Positions 34,102 to 42,306 of a stretch of 64,000 nucleotides of DNA are shown here, one piece after another; position 1 is the stretch's first letter, and every line of letters starts with the position of its first letter. This DNA comes from Kibdelosporangium aridum. GTDB lineage: Bacteria; Actinomycetota; Actinomycetes; Mycobacteriales; Pseudonocardiaceae. Location of the stretch: NCBI RefSeq assembly GCF_900176515.1, contig NZ_FWXV01000012.1, forward strand, positions 124,001 to 188,000. The letters run 5' to 3'. A program made the position numbers and the translations under genes. The notes beneath the pieces are model-generated. The model made no database searches. It had not been told where the DNA came from and saw nothing but the letters and a program-made list of their open reading frames with translations.

Positions 34102-35118
34102 TCACTGGACGTTGCGGGGTGCGTCGAGCAGCAGCGACACCGCGATGGTGGTCGCGTTGTCGCGCGTCCAGATGTCGACGCCGGCGAGCTTGTCGCCCCA
34201 GCGCTGGATCATCTCCGGTTCCACACGGTCGGCGATCGCCTGGTAGTGCAGCTTGAACGCGCCCCACTGGTGGCCCGGCTCGACCTGGGCGAAGTAGTCG
34301 CCGATCCTGGTCTCGGCGACTGCGCGCTGGGTGGTGTGCCACAGGTCGTAGCTGAAGTCGCGCGAGTCCTTGATGTCCCGCGGGGTGCCCAGCCGGTGGA
34401 TATGCCCGCCGACGAACGTCTCGATCGGCAGCTTGGCCAGTCCGTCGTGGGCAGTCAGGATTCCGGGGACGCTGTCGGCGGTGCCCCAGTTCAGGAACGG
34501 CGCCCAGCCAGGGATCACGACGTCCATCATCACCGCGGCCCGCTGCTGCGGCACATGGATGATGATGTTGCCTGCCTCGTGGTTCACCCCCGGATAGGAC
34601 AGCTCGAAGTGCTGGCCGCCGACGTTGAGGCGGTAGCGGTCGCGGAATGTCACGGTCGGCATCGGCCGGTTCGGGTCCCGGGCGACCCGGATAGTTCTGG
34701 CGGTCTCCTCATGCGCGATGCGGAACACGTCGCCGAACGCGGCCGCACCAGCGATGTGGTCGGCGTGGCTGTGGCTGTAGATCACGTGCGTCACAGGCTT
34801 GTCGGTGACCCGGCGGATAGCGGATGGCAGCACCGTGGCCAGGCTCGGCGGTGCGTCGATCAGGACCACTCCTGTGCGCGTGACGACGAACGGTGTCTGG
34901 TTGCCGCCCGCGGTGACGGCGTACATCGCATCGCCGATGCGGTCGAGGATGTAGCCCTCGGCTGGCACTGGACGCGGCTTGGCCTCCAGCGGTAACGGGA
35001 GGAACTTCGGCGCTGGTGTCGTGGTCTGTGCGTACGCCGAGCCGGCGAGCGCGGTCGCGCCCAAGCCTGCCGCAGCACCGAAGGCGAGCATTCCTCGCCG
35101 AGTCAACCGATCGGACAT
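34102..35118 (-). CDS. Tat-exported metallo-beta-lactamase-fold hydrolase
   Basis: This is a 338-aa protein; the start is the ATG after GGAG. The twin-arginine signal (LTRRGMLAFGAAAG, then AYAQ) predicts folded export. The zinc-binding motif SHSHADH (about residue 132-138) and later His in GVNHEAGN and GGHIHRLG complete the MBL-fold site. The two-residue linkers are normal, so it is probably active. MBL-fold secreted enzymes cleave lactones, lactams or esters; the substrate is unknown. A 9-bp-arm inverted repeat 30 bp upstream (35148-35169) suggests tight repression. Confidence 0.9.
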   Translation of the reverse strand: MSDRLTRRGMLAFGAAAGLGATALAGSAYAQTTTPAPKFLPLPLEAKPRPVPAEGYILDRIGDAMYAVTAGGNQTPFVVTRTGVVLIDAPPSLATVLPSAIRRVTDKPVTHVIYSHSHADHIAGAAAFGDVFRIAHEETARTIRVARDPNRPMPTVTFRDRYRLNVGGQHFELSYPGVNHEAGNIIIHVPQQRAAVMMDVVIPGWAPFLNWGTADSVPGILTAHDGLAKLPIETFVGGHIHRLGTPRDIKDSRDFSYDLWHTTQRAVAETRIGDYFAQVEPGHQWGAFKLHYQAIADRVEPEMIQRWGDKLAGVDIWTRDNATTIAVSLLLDAPRNVQ

Positions 35119-35147
35119 GGCGACACTCCTTCGCACTTCATTATCAA

Positions 35148-35169
35148 TACATGTATCTGTATACATGTA
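35148..35169. promoter_or_regulatory. TetR-like operator of the MBL-fold gene
   Basis: TACATGTAT (35148-35156) and ATACATGTA (35161-35169) are perfect inverted 9-bp arms with a 4-nt spacer. AT-rich in a GC-rich genome and placed where the promoter must be. The cognate repressor is not adjacent. Confidence 0.75.
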
Positions 35170-35234
35170 GGCGTTGGGGCGGTCAACTCTCCCAGGTCAG
35201 AGACTCCTTCACCGCCATCAACTGAACGGAATAC

Positions 35235-35272
35235 AAAAAGGCCCGTTGGCGATGATCACCAATGGGCCTTTT
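35235..35272. terminator. Terminator with A/T tracts
   Basis: Stem AAAAGGCCC-G-TTGG / CCAA-T-GGGCCTTTT with one G-T pair, loop about 9 nt. The A- and T-tracts flank the stem, so it looks like a rho-independent terminator for the minus-strand gene ending at 35286. Confidence 0.85.
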
Positions 35273-35285
35273 GATCGGCGTTCAG

Positions 35286-35663
35286 TTACCGGGTGAAACC
35301 GCCGAAGTGTTCGGGCAGGACAGTGACCGGGATACCGGCACCGGCTTGCTGCTTGAGCATTTCGAGGATCGCCTCGGACGGCTGCCCGTAGATGCGGATG
35401 CTGGTCGTACCCTCCAGCGTGTCCTTGTAGGACAGATCAGACTCCGCGACCACGCGCAGGTGGTGCTCGAACGAGTCGGTGTCCGGATGGATCTGGATGT
35501 ACTCCACCTCAGTGCCGTCCTCGCTGCGGTACTCGTGAAAGCCGATCGTGCGCGGCTCACGCTCCTCGATGTACCGCACCCAGCCGGGTACGCGGTCCCT
35601 CTCGTCCGCCAGCTTGCCTGCCCGGACCTTGTTGGTGGCGATGAAGATGAATGGGCCAGACAT
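35286..35663 (-). CDS. Small conserved protein, dimeric alpha+beta barrel-like
   Basis: This is a 125-aa protein; the start MSGPFIFIATNKVRAGKLA follows AGAGAG. Two beta-alpha-beta halves (about 5-75 and 78-122) and the segment EVEYIQIHPDTDSFEHHLRV recall ABM-like/ferredoxin-like small proteins, but no catalytic residues are clear. It lies 19 bp downstream of the SDR and is probably co-transcribed. Function unknown. Confidence 0.75.
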   Translation of the reverse strand: MSGPFIFIATNKVRAGKLADERDRVPGWVRYIEEREPRTIGFHEYRSEDGTEVEYIQIHPDTDSFEHHLRVVAESDLSYKDTLEGTTSIRIYGQPSEAILEMLKQQAGAGIPVTVLPEHFGGFTR

Positions 35664-35682
35664 CACAACTCTCTTCGACAGT

Positions 35683-36552
35683 TCAGACTTCTCGTTCCAG
35701 CGGCTCTGGACCCGGTACGGGGACAAGGGTTCGGAACAGTGCGCTCGGCCTGCCGACGGCGGCCTGGCGGAACTCTTCCCAGTACTGCTGCGGGCCGAGG
35801 ATCCGCTTCGCCTCGGGAATGGCCGTCGAGTCGGGGCCCGAGTAGTACCGCACGCGCGTGGTCTGCGGGTCCACCACGGCCTGGTAGATCACGTCCGCGG
35901 TGACGTGCGGCAAGGACCCGGTCAACGGGGTGGCGGCGAAGAATGACTCGATCCCCGGCTGGTATTCCTCGTCGATGCCGGAGGCCACGTCGATCTTGGT
36001 GAAGATCCTGGTCGCGTGCTGTCCAGGGATGATCGCCCGCACGACGACACCGAACTCGGCCATCTCCATACTCAGCCCTTCGCTGAAGGTGGCAACGGCA
36101 GCCTTGGACGCGGCATAGGCGGCGCTGTACGGATATCCCTGCTCGGCGGTCAGCGACGAGATGTTGACGATCACGCCCGACCGTTGCCGGCGGAAGTGCG
36201 GCAGGAACGCCTTGGTCACCGCGATCAGCCCGAAGACGTTGGTCTGGAACTGCCGGTGGATCTGGTCGAGGCTGGTCGATTCGATCGGCCCCATCTGGTA
36301 GTAGCCGGCGTTGTTGACCAACGCGTCCACCCGGCCGAACTGCCCAAGCGCTTGCTGCGCGAAAGCGGGCGCGGCCTGTTCGTCGTCAACGTCGAGCAGT
36401 AGCGTCTTCACCCGCGGATTGCCTTCGTGCACCGTCAAATCAGCTTCCTTGCGCACGGTCGCGACCACGTTCCAGCCCTCGGCGGCGAACTTGTCCACAG
36501 TGGCCTTGCCCATCCCGCTCGCCGTGCCGGTCACGACGATCACCTTGCTCAC
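35683..36552 (-). CDS. Classical short-chain dehydrogenase
   Basis: This is a 289-aa protein. The GTG start at 36550-36552 is preceded by GGAGGAG, so upstream ATGs are not used. TGTASGMG for NAD(P), NNAGYYQMG, the Ser of NISSLTAEQG and YAASK give an intact triad. The extended C-terminus (PLTGSLPHVTADVIYQAV) is typical of type 2 retinol-dehydrogenase-like SDRs. It faces a TetR gene across a strong operator, so the TetR protein probably represses it. Substrate unknown. Confidence 0.9.
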   Translation of the reverse strand: MSKVIVVTGTASGMGKATVDKFAAEGWNVVATVRKEADLTVHEGNPRVKTLLLDVDDEQAAPAFAQQALGQFGRVDALVNNAGYYQMGPIESTSLDQIHRQFQTNVFGLIAVTKAFLPHFRRQRSGVIVNISSLTAEQGYPYSAAYAASKAAVATFSEGLSMEMAEFGVVVRAIIPGQHATRIFTKIDVASGIDEEYQPGIESFFAATPLTGSLPHVTADVIYQAVVDPQTTRVRYYSGPDSTAIPEAKRILGPQQYWEEFRQAAVGRPSALFRTLVPVPGPEPLEREV

Positions 36553-36592
36553 AACTCCTCCTTTACGCGTCCACTGGCCCCTTAATTCAAGG

Positions 36593-36635
36593 TAACAGTC
36601 CACTGGACTCGTAACAAGCGGCCAGTGGACTGTTA
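36593..36635. promoter_or_regulatory. Operator between SDR and TetR genes
   Basis: Perfect 14-bp arms (36593-36606 and 36622-36635) around 15 nt. Nested inside is AGTCCA-C-TGGACT (36597-36609), and a related GTCCACTGG lies at 36569-36577. The arrangement fits a TetR dimer or dimer pair covering both promoters. Confidence 0.85.
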
Positions 36636-36673
36636 TCGTTGAACGTGGTCCATCAGACAGTTCGGGAGGCGTC

Positions 36674-37363
36674 GTGCATTCAGCACCTGAGCACGGCTTT
36701 CAGCGGGCCAGGCGGCCGGAACAGCGCGAGGTGCGCCGCAAGGCGATCCTCGACGCGGCACAGGAACTGCTGGCCGAACAGCCCGCACAGGACGTCAGCC
36801 TGCGCGAGATCGCCAGGCGGCTTGGCGGCTCGAAGTCCGGGATCATCCGGTACTACGAGACGCGCGAGGCACTCTTCCTCGAGCTGCTGCAGCGAGCGCG
36901 GCAAGAGTGGCTCGACGAACTCGAGCGACGCCTGCCCCGGCCAGGATCCAGCCCGGACGACTTGGTATCGCGGATCGCTGACACGTGGGCGCGCTCGTTG
37001 GCCGAGCGACCGATGTTGTGCGAGTTGTGGAGCATGCTCGCCTCGGTACTGGAGCGCAACGTATCCCCCGCGGTGATCCGGGAATTCAAGCTCGCGAACC
37101 GAGAACACATGCTCAGGTTGGCCGGCATGATCACCGAGCGCCTGCCTTTCCTCGACGACGCGGCTGCAAACGAACTCGTCAGGGCCTCAGTCGTCGTCAT
37201 CGTCGGCCTCTGGCCGTTCGCGAACCCCGGTCCCGCGGTGCTCGAGGCGATCGACGATCCCCGGCTGGCCGCCTCGCACGTCGATTTCGCCGAGACGTTC
37301 AGCCGCGATCTGCAAGTCCTGATGACCGGTTTGGTTCACCTCAACGGCGAGCGGACGAGGTAG
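36674..37363 (+). CDS. TetR-family regulator
   Basis: This is a 229-aa protein starting at GTG 36674. The HTH (about 20-70) reads ILDAAQELLAEQPAQDVSLREIARRLGGSKSGIIRYYETREALF. The C-terminal part (about 90-215) is a ligand-binding helical bundle with LSMLASVLERN and VVIVGLWPFANPGP segments, as in TetR_C regulators near SDRs. It probably represses itself and the divergent SDR operon through the 36593-36635 operator. Confidence 0.9.
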   Translation: MHSAPEHGFQRARRPEQREVRRKAILDAAQELLAEQPAQDVSLREIARRLGGSKSGIIRYYETREALFLELLQRARQEWLDELERRLPRPGSSPDDLVSRIADTWARSLAERPMLCELWSMLASVLERNVSPAVIREFKLANREHMLRLAGMITERLPFLDDAAANELVRASVVVIVGLWPFANPGPAVLEAIDDPRLAASHVDFAETFSRDLQVLMTGLVHLNGERTR

Positions 37364-37536
37364 ATCCGGCCGACCAGCATTCTTCGCAATTACGCGGAAC
37401 ACCGAACCGAAAAACGTCAAATACTTCGCACAAATAAAGCCTTTCCGGTGGAACCTTATCCACGTTGACACCGGCACATCGAACTGTGAGCCTTGCGGTA
37501 TCGGCTTTCACAGGCGAACGAGGGGCGGGGCTCGAC

Positions 37537-38241
37537 GTGTTCAGAATAATCATGGTGGTGGTGAGCCTTGCCCTCTTGTCGTTCCTCGCGCCCGCGGACA
37601 ACCCGTCGACCGGGACGGCGGACGCCAGCAGCACCGCCGAACCAGCGGATCTCCTGCGCAAATGCCCCATACTCAAGCGCGGCCAGCGTGATCCGGTCGA
37701 CGGGAACAAATGTGTGCGCGAACTACAGAAAAAGTTACAAAGCCTCGGCTACGACCAGCAACTGACCGGCATATTCGCCGATCGAACCGAAGCGAACGTG
37801 AAAGCCTTCCAGCGCAGCCGGAGCATAGATCCACCAGTGGGCATCTTCGGTCCCAAGACCCGCGACGCACTACTGGGCCCGCCGCAACAGCCGGACATTC
37901 CGGAGCCCATTTTCTCAACCGACCCGTGCACAAACACGCGATGCTCGATTTACCTGAGCCGTACCACCACGCGAAAATACGCAGGCTTGATCGCCGAGCG
38001 CCCGCTGGCGGCCACCGCCGTGTCCACAGCGATCCTCCGCACCGCGTGCGCCCAGCTCAAGGTTCTCTTCGCCGCCGTCGTGTGCCAGGTCGTCGCGGAC
38101 CACTACGCCGCACGCGTCAAGACCGCGCTGGCCAACGCGTCCCAGCAGCATGCGTGCCTGCGCATCACGCTGACACGTCCCGATGCCTCGCAGGTGCCGC
38201 TGACCTTCACCCCTGACAAGTCAAGCCGCTGCCAGGCGTGA
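37537..38241 (+). CDS. Secreted peptidoglycan-binding-domain protein
   Basis: This is a 234-aa protein, taking the GTG at 37537 (GAGGGGCGGGG upstream); an ATG at 37465 would add 24 residues. The start MFRIIMVVVSLALLSFLAPA looks like a signal peptide. A PG_binding_1 domain follows (about 45-110: LKRGQRDPVDGNKCVRELQKKLQSLGY, IFADRTEANVKAFQRSRSI). The C-terminal 120 residues (CTNTRCSIYLSRTTTRKYAG onwards) contain several Cys and no recognised catalytic domain. The protein may anchor to the cell wall. Only one base separates it from the convergent AI-2E-type gene. Confidence 0.8.
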   Translation: MFRIIMVVVSLALLSFLAPADNPSTGTADASSTAEPADLLRKCPILKRGQRDPVDGNKCVRELQKKLQSLGYDQQLTGIFADRTEANVKAFQRSRSIDPPVGIFGPKTRDALLGPPQQPDIPEPIFSTDPCTNTRCSIYLSRTTTRKYAGLIAERPLAATAVSTAILRTACAQLKVLFAAVVCQVVADHYAARVKTALANASQQHACLRITLTRPDASQVPLTFTPDKSSRCQA

Positions 38242-38242
38242 C

Positions 38243-39346
38243 CTACGCGGAGTCGGTTGTCGCGACGGGCGTGGGTTCCTGCACCGGATCGCTGAGCTGC
38301 TCGCGCAGATAGCTCCAGATCACCGCGATCATGGCGGCGATCGGCACGGCGACCAGGCTGCCGGTGATACCGGCCAGGCTGCCGCCGAGCGTGACCGCCA
38401 GCAGCACCACACCGGCATGCAGGCCGAGGCTGCGGCTTTGCAGCATGGGCTGGAACACGTTTCCTTCCAGCTGCTGCACCACCACGATGATCGCGAGGAC
38501 GATCAACGCATCCGTCGGGCCGTTGGACACCAACGCGATCAGCACCGCGACGAAACCCGCGAACAGCGCACCGACGATAGGCACGAAGGCCGCGACGAAA
38601 GTCAGCACTGCCAACGGAAGCACCAGGGGTACGCCCACAATCCACAGGCCAAGACCGATGAACACGGCGTCCAGCAGGCCGACGAACGCCTGGGACCGTA
38701 CGAACGAGCCGAGCGTTTCCCAGCAACGCTCCGCCACGGCCGGGACGTCCGTGGCCAGGCGACCGGGCAGCTGGCGGGTCAGCCACGGCAGGAACCGCGG
38801 GCCGTCCTTGAGGAAGAAGAACATCAGGAACAACGCGAGCACGGCTGTGATCACGCCGTTGGCCACCGCGCCGACCCCGGAGACAGTGGCCGAGAGAATG
38901 CTGCCGATGCTGCCTTGCACCCGGGCGACCGCGGAGTCGAGCGCTTGGCTGACTTGATCGTCGCCGATGTTCAGCGGCGGCCCGGACGCCCACTTCCGCA
39001 ACTGCTCGATGCCGTCGATCACACCGGCCGTCAGCTCGTCGGCCTGGGCCGCGACCGGCACGGCGATCAGCGCGATCGTGCCCAGCGAGCCCAATATGAA
39101 CGTGAGGGTGACCGTCGACGCGGCCAGCGCGGGCCGCCATCCGCGCCGACGCAGGAACCGGGTCATCGGCCACGTGAGCGTGGCGAGCAGCAGTCCGATC
39201 ACCAGTGGCCAGATGACCGGCCACATCCAGCCGAGGATCCACAGCGCCGCCGCGGTCATCAGCAGGATCAGCAACATGTCCAGGGAGATGCGCGCGGCCG
39301 AGCGCAGCGCAGTCCGGGTCTTCGTGGCGTTCAGCGTCACGCGCAT
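38243..39346 (-). CDS. AI-2E (PerM) family transporter
   Basis: This 367-aa membrane protein has about eight helices: two pairs at the N-terminus (30-110), a soluble helical stretch (105-165), then a dense set from 170 to 335. The motif FLMFFFLKDGPRFLPWL and the C-terminal AAFVPIVGALFAGFVAVLIAL, PMLQSRSLGLH are family signatures. Family members export quorum signals, ions or other solutes; the substrate cannot be assigned. Confidence 0.9.
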   Translation of the reverse strand: MRVTLNATKTRTALRSAARISLDMLLILLMTAAALWILGWMWPVIWPLVIGLLLATLTWPMTRFLRRRGWRPALAASTVTLTFILGSLGTIALIAVPVAAQADELTAGVIDGIEQLRKWASGPPLNIGDDQVSQALDSAVARVQGSIGSILSATVSGVGAVANGVITAVLALFLMFFFLKDGPRFLPWLTRQLPGRLATDVPAVAERCWETLGSFVRSQAFVGLLDAVFIGLGLWIVGVPLVLPLAVLTFVAAFVPIVGALFAGFVAVLIALVSNGPTDALIVLAIIVVVQQLEGNVFQPMLQSRSLGLHAGVVLLAVTLGGSLAGITGSLVAVPIAAMIAVIWSYLREQLSDPVQEPTPVATTDSA

Positions 39347-39435
39347 TCGGTCACTTTAGACATCCAGAGCCACGGGACGCTGCTGTACGCGGCGATCAGC
39401 GACCAATGGATAGCGGGGCTATCCGAGCAGGGTTC

Positions 39436-40119
39436 TCACTTCGTCAAGAATCGATCGCTGTCGACACCCAGCATCTCCAGCGGTTGGGCGGCCGATGGGC
39501 GCACAACGATTCCTCGATCGGGACGACGTTCAAGCCAGCCGTCGCCCAACGCCTTCCCCAGCAGTGCGGCGGGAAGGGCGCCACTGAGGTGTTCACGCCG
39601 CTCCGTCCAATCCAGACAGTCGCGCAACATTGGCCGTGTGGTTTCGGGTGCGACAACACCCAACTGGCGCAGGACAGTGTGACCAGCGCGGGTGAGGCTG
39701 AGCCCCGAAGACGTGTCCAGCAAACGCTTTGCCGCCATCCCGTCTCGAATGGCGACGCCGAGAGCACCAGCCAAGTGGTCATAGCAAGTTCGCGCGGCAG
39801 CCAGTCGCCTCGCACGCACGGAGGCGGACAGTCCGTGAACAGGGCGCCGTTCGGCGTGTTCGGCCAAGCGCTCCACCAACTCGGCAACGTGCGGACTGGC
39901 CAATCGAACATAGGAATGCCGCCCTTGCCGCACAGTGGCAACGAAATCGCCGCCACGCAACTTCTCGACATGCTCACTGGCCGTCGACGGCGCCACTTTG
40001 CACGCTTTGGCCAGTTCTCCCACGGTCCACGCACGCCCATCCAGCATCGCCACGCACATCGTGGCCCTCGTCGAGTCCGCGAGAAGCGCAGCAACCTCGG
40101 ACAAGTTCATGGTGTCCAT
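39436..40119 (-). CDS. ArsR-like winged-helix regulator
   Basis: This is a 227-aa protein (ATG at 40119; a second ATG at 40110). An N-terminal winged helix reads LLADSTRATMCVAMLDGRAWTVGELAKACKVAPSTASEHVEKLRGGDFVATV (the wing is QGRHSYVRLA). The remaining 130 residues are longer than typical ArsR proteins and hold no Cys metal site, so it is unlikely to sense heavy metals. Such extended ArsR proteins sense small molecules or oxidation. It is divergent from the region containing the CcdA remnant. Confidence 0.85.
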   Translation of the reverse strand: MDTMNLSEVAALLADSTRATMCVAMLDGRAWTVGELAKACKVAPSTASEHVEKLRGGDFVATVRQGRHSYVRLASPHVAELVERLAEHAERRPVHGLSASVRARRLAAARTCYDHLAGALGVAIRDGMAAKRLLDTSSGLSLTRAGHTVLRQLGVVAPETTRPMLRDCLDWTERREHLSGALPAALLGKALGDGWLERRPDRGIVVRPSAAQPLEMLGVDSDRFLTK

Positions 40120-40202
40120 GACCTGGAGCGTACGACCGGAACATGTCGGCCAGCACCGAACGATCGCGCGCAGGCACAAAGACCGGCCCTCCACCGCGAT
40201 GA

Positions 40203-40541
40203 CGCCGACCGAATGTCAGCGGAAACAAACACGGGCTCATCCCGGTCGCCGGGCTGCTCGCCGGCATCGTCACGAGCGTCTCCCCCTGTGTCCTGCCCGT
40301 GCTGACCAGCGCGGGCAGGCGTAAGCCGGATCTGGTCGTGGCGGGACTGGTGCTCAGCTTCGGGCTGACCACGTTGTTCGGCTCGATCGTGCTCAACTCG
40401 CTGAGCCTGCCCCATGATTTGTTACGCGGCGCGGGAATCGTCGTTCTCGTGGTGCTCGGTGCCGGGTCGATCTCCCGGCGGGTGGGCGAATTGCTAGTGC
40501 TTATCGTCGCGGGCGTCGCCGGGCTCAAGGTCCTGCACTGA
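40203..40541 (+). pseudogene. Remnant of a CcdA/DsbD-type membrane protein
   Basis: The frame from 40203 (after TGA 40200-40202) to TAA/TGA at 40541 contains the CcdA hallmark GLLAGIVTSVSPCVLPVL followed by RKPDLVVAGLVLSFGLTTLFGS and RRVGELL. No ATG, GTG or TTG precedes the SPCVLPV segment in frame, the loop after it is shortened, and everything beyond the fourth helix is missing (full-length CcdA has over 220 residues). The GTG at 40299 would begin inside the conserved core. It looks like a decayed thiol-disulfide carrier gene and cannot serve the nearby CcsB. Confidence 0.7.
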
Positions 40542-40567
40542 CCGCCCGGCCCGCGTACGTTGTAGAC

Positions 40568-41395
40568 ATGGCAGAACGGCGTGGCCGCAAGGCGAGAACG
40601 GGTGTGGTCTCCCGCGTGGAGCAGCTCACACCACACATGGTGCGAGTGGTCTTGACCGGTGGTGACCTGGCCGAGCTGAGTATCGGCGAGTACACCGACC
40701 ACTACATCAAGATCCTCTTCGCGCCGCCGGGCGCGACCTATCCGGAGCCTTTCGACGTCGGTGCCATCCGGGAGACCATGCCAGCCGAGACCTGGCCGGT
40801 CATCCGCACGTACACGATCCGCCGCTGGGTGCCCGAAATCCCGGAGATGTGGGTGGACTTCGTCGTGCACGGCGACGCCGGTGTGGCGGGCCCGTGGGCG
40901 ACGCAGGCCAAGCCCGGCGACCTCGTCCGGTTCATGGGTCCTGGCGGCGGTTACGCACCGGACGCCCAGGCGGACTGGCACCTTCTCGCCGGTGACGAGA
41001 GCGCACTGCCCGCGATCGCGGCGGCGTTGGAGGCGATGCCGTCCGGCGCGCAGGTGAAGGCGTTCATCGAGGTCTCTGACGCCGACGAGGTGCAGAAACT
41101 GGAGACACCGAGCGACGCGGACATCAAGTGGCTGTACCGCGCCGACCAACCCATCGGCCGACAACTGGTGTCCGCGGTCAGGGAACTGGACTTCCCGTCA
41201 GGCCGGCTGCAGGCGTTCGTGCACGGTGAAGCGAACTTCGTCAAAGAGCTCCGCCGCTACCTCCGCGTCGAGCGCGAGATCCCGATGTCCCAGCTGTCCA
41301 TTTCGGGTTACTGGCGCCAGGGCATGAACGAGGACGGCTGGCAGTCCAGCAAACGCGAGTGGAACCAGCAGGTCGAAGCGGAGCAAGGCGCCTAG
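40568..41395 (+). CDS. Siderophore-interacting protein (FAD ferric-siderophore reductase)
   Basis: This 275-aa protein has the SIP layout: an N-terminal FAD-binding barrel (about 1-130, with RTYTIRRW for FAD and VVHGDAGVAGPWA) and a C-terminal NAD(P)-binding part (about 135-260, DESALPAIAAALEAMP, VHGEANFVKELRRYL). SISGYWRQGMNEDGW is the family end. These enzymes reduce ferric siderophores in the cytoplasm to release iron. No siderophore biosynthesis or transport gene is adjacent. Confidence 0.93.
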   Translation: MAERRGRKARTGVVSRVEQLTPHMVRVVLTGGDLAELSIGEYTDHYIKILFAPPGATYPEPFDVGAIRETMPAETWPVIRTYTIRRWVPEIPEMWVDFVVHGDAGVAGPWATQAKPGDLVRFMGPGGGYAPDAQADWHLLAGDESALPAIAAALEAMPSGAQVKAFIEVSDADEVQKLETPSDADIKWLYRADQPIGRQLVSAVRELDFPSGRLQAFVHGEANFVKELRRYLRVEREIPMSQLSISGYWRQGMNEDGWQSSKREWNQQVEAEQGA

Positions 41396-41443
41396 CCCGC
41401 TAGGGTCGGTGGACGATCCGTCTGCTGGAGAAAGGCAACAACC

Positions 41444-42124
41444 ATGGACATCCTGCTCGTCGGAGGACTGTGGCTGGACGGATCCGCGTGGGACGAAGTC
41501 GTTCCCGCACTGGAAGAACTCGGCCACCGCCCGGTGGCGCTGACACTTCCAGGGCAGGGCGACGGATCCACGTCCGCCACCCTCGACGACCAGGTGTCAG
41601 CAGTGCTCGCCGCAGTCGACGCATCGCCAGGGAAACCCTTGGTCGTGGGGCATTCCGCGGCCTGCACCCTGGCGTGGTTGGCTGCGGACGCACGGCCGGA
41701 CAAGGTCACCAAAGTCGTCATGATCGGCGGGTTCCCAGCCTCCGACGGAACGCCCTACGCCGACTTCTTCGAGCCGACCGACGGTGTCATGCCCTTCCCC
41801 GGCTGGGCCGCCTTCGAGGGACCGGACTCCGCCGACCTGGACGAGGAAGCCAAGCGCCGCTTCGCTTCCGCCGCGATTCCCGTGCCCGAAGGCGTGACCA
41901 AGGGCGTGGTACGGCTGGCGGACGAGCGGCGGTTCGACGTTCCGATCGTGGTCATATGCCCGGAATTCAGCCCAGCCGTTGCTCAGCAGTGGATCAGCGC
42001 CGGGCAGATACCCGAGCTCGCCAAGGCGAAACACGTCGAGTTCACCGACATCGACTCGGGCCACTGGCCGATGATCACCCAGCCGCGCCTGCTGGCCGAG
42101 CAGATCCATCAGTCGGCGGCGTAA
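41444..42124 (+). CDS. Alpha/beta hydrolase
   Basis: This 226-aa alpha/beta hydrolase has the early loop LVGGLWLDGSAWDEVVPALE, the nucleophile elbow GHSAA (Ser about residue 70), an Asp in DVPIVVICPEF and the His in DSGHWPMI. It lacks a signal peptide. The family includes esterases, haloperoxidase-like and signalling hydrolases; substrate not deducible. AGGAAA-type ribosome-binding sequence upstream (GGAGAAAGG). Confidence 0.9.
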   Translation: MDILLVGGLWLDGSAWDEVVPALEELGHRPVALTLPGQGDGSTSATLDDQVSAVLAAVDASPGKPLVVGHSAACTLAWLAADARPDKVTKVVMIGGFPASDGTPYADFFEPTDGVMPFPGWAAFEGPDSADLDEEAKRRFASAAIPVPEGVTKGVVRLADERRFDVPIVVICPEFSPAVAQQWISAGQIPELAKAKHVEFTDIDSGHWPMITQPRLLAEQIHQSAA

Positions 42125-42254
42125 CACCACCTGCACAGGCCTCGCCACGTCTTGCAGCTGGATCCCACCCCCGGCGGGTCACCTCTTGCGATCCCGCAGC
42201 GGGTCGAACCCGAGCACGCTGATCTCGCCACGGTCGGGCTGCGCAATCCGGCGA

Positions 42255-42284
42255 TTTGCGTACACGCAAACTTGCGCGCACGCA
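42255..42284. promoter_or_regulatory. Tandem dyads upstream of the TIM-barrel gene
   Basis: TTTGCGT-AC-ACGCAAA (42255-42270) is a perfect dyad, followed by a weaker copy TTGCG...CGCAG (42272-42284). They lie 23-52 bp before the ATG at 42307, overlapping the promoter, and look like repressor sites. No regulator gene is adjacent. Confidence 0.6.
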
Positions 42285-42306
42285 GGTTTCTGCCTAGCCT
42301 GGCTCC

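Noticed and set aside
33960..34256. Plus-strand frame of 98 codons near the MBL-fold gene
   Set aside because: Arg/Ser-rich shadow of the minus-strand MBL gene and the fragment at 33929-34081.
40299..40541. Functional 80-aa membrane protein starting at GTG 40299
   Set aside because: The start would fall inside the conserved CcdA core, whose upstream half is readable in the same frame without a start codon.
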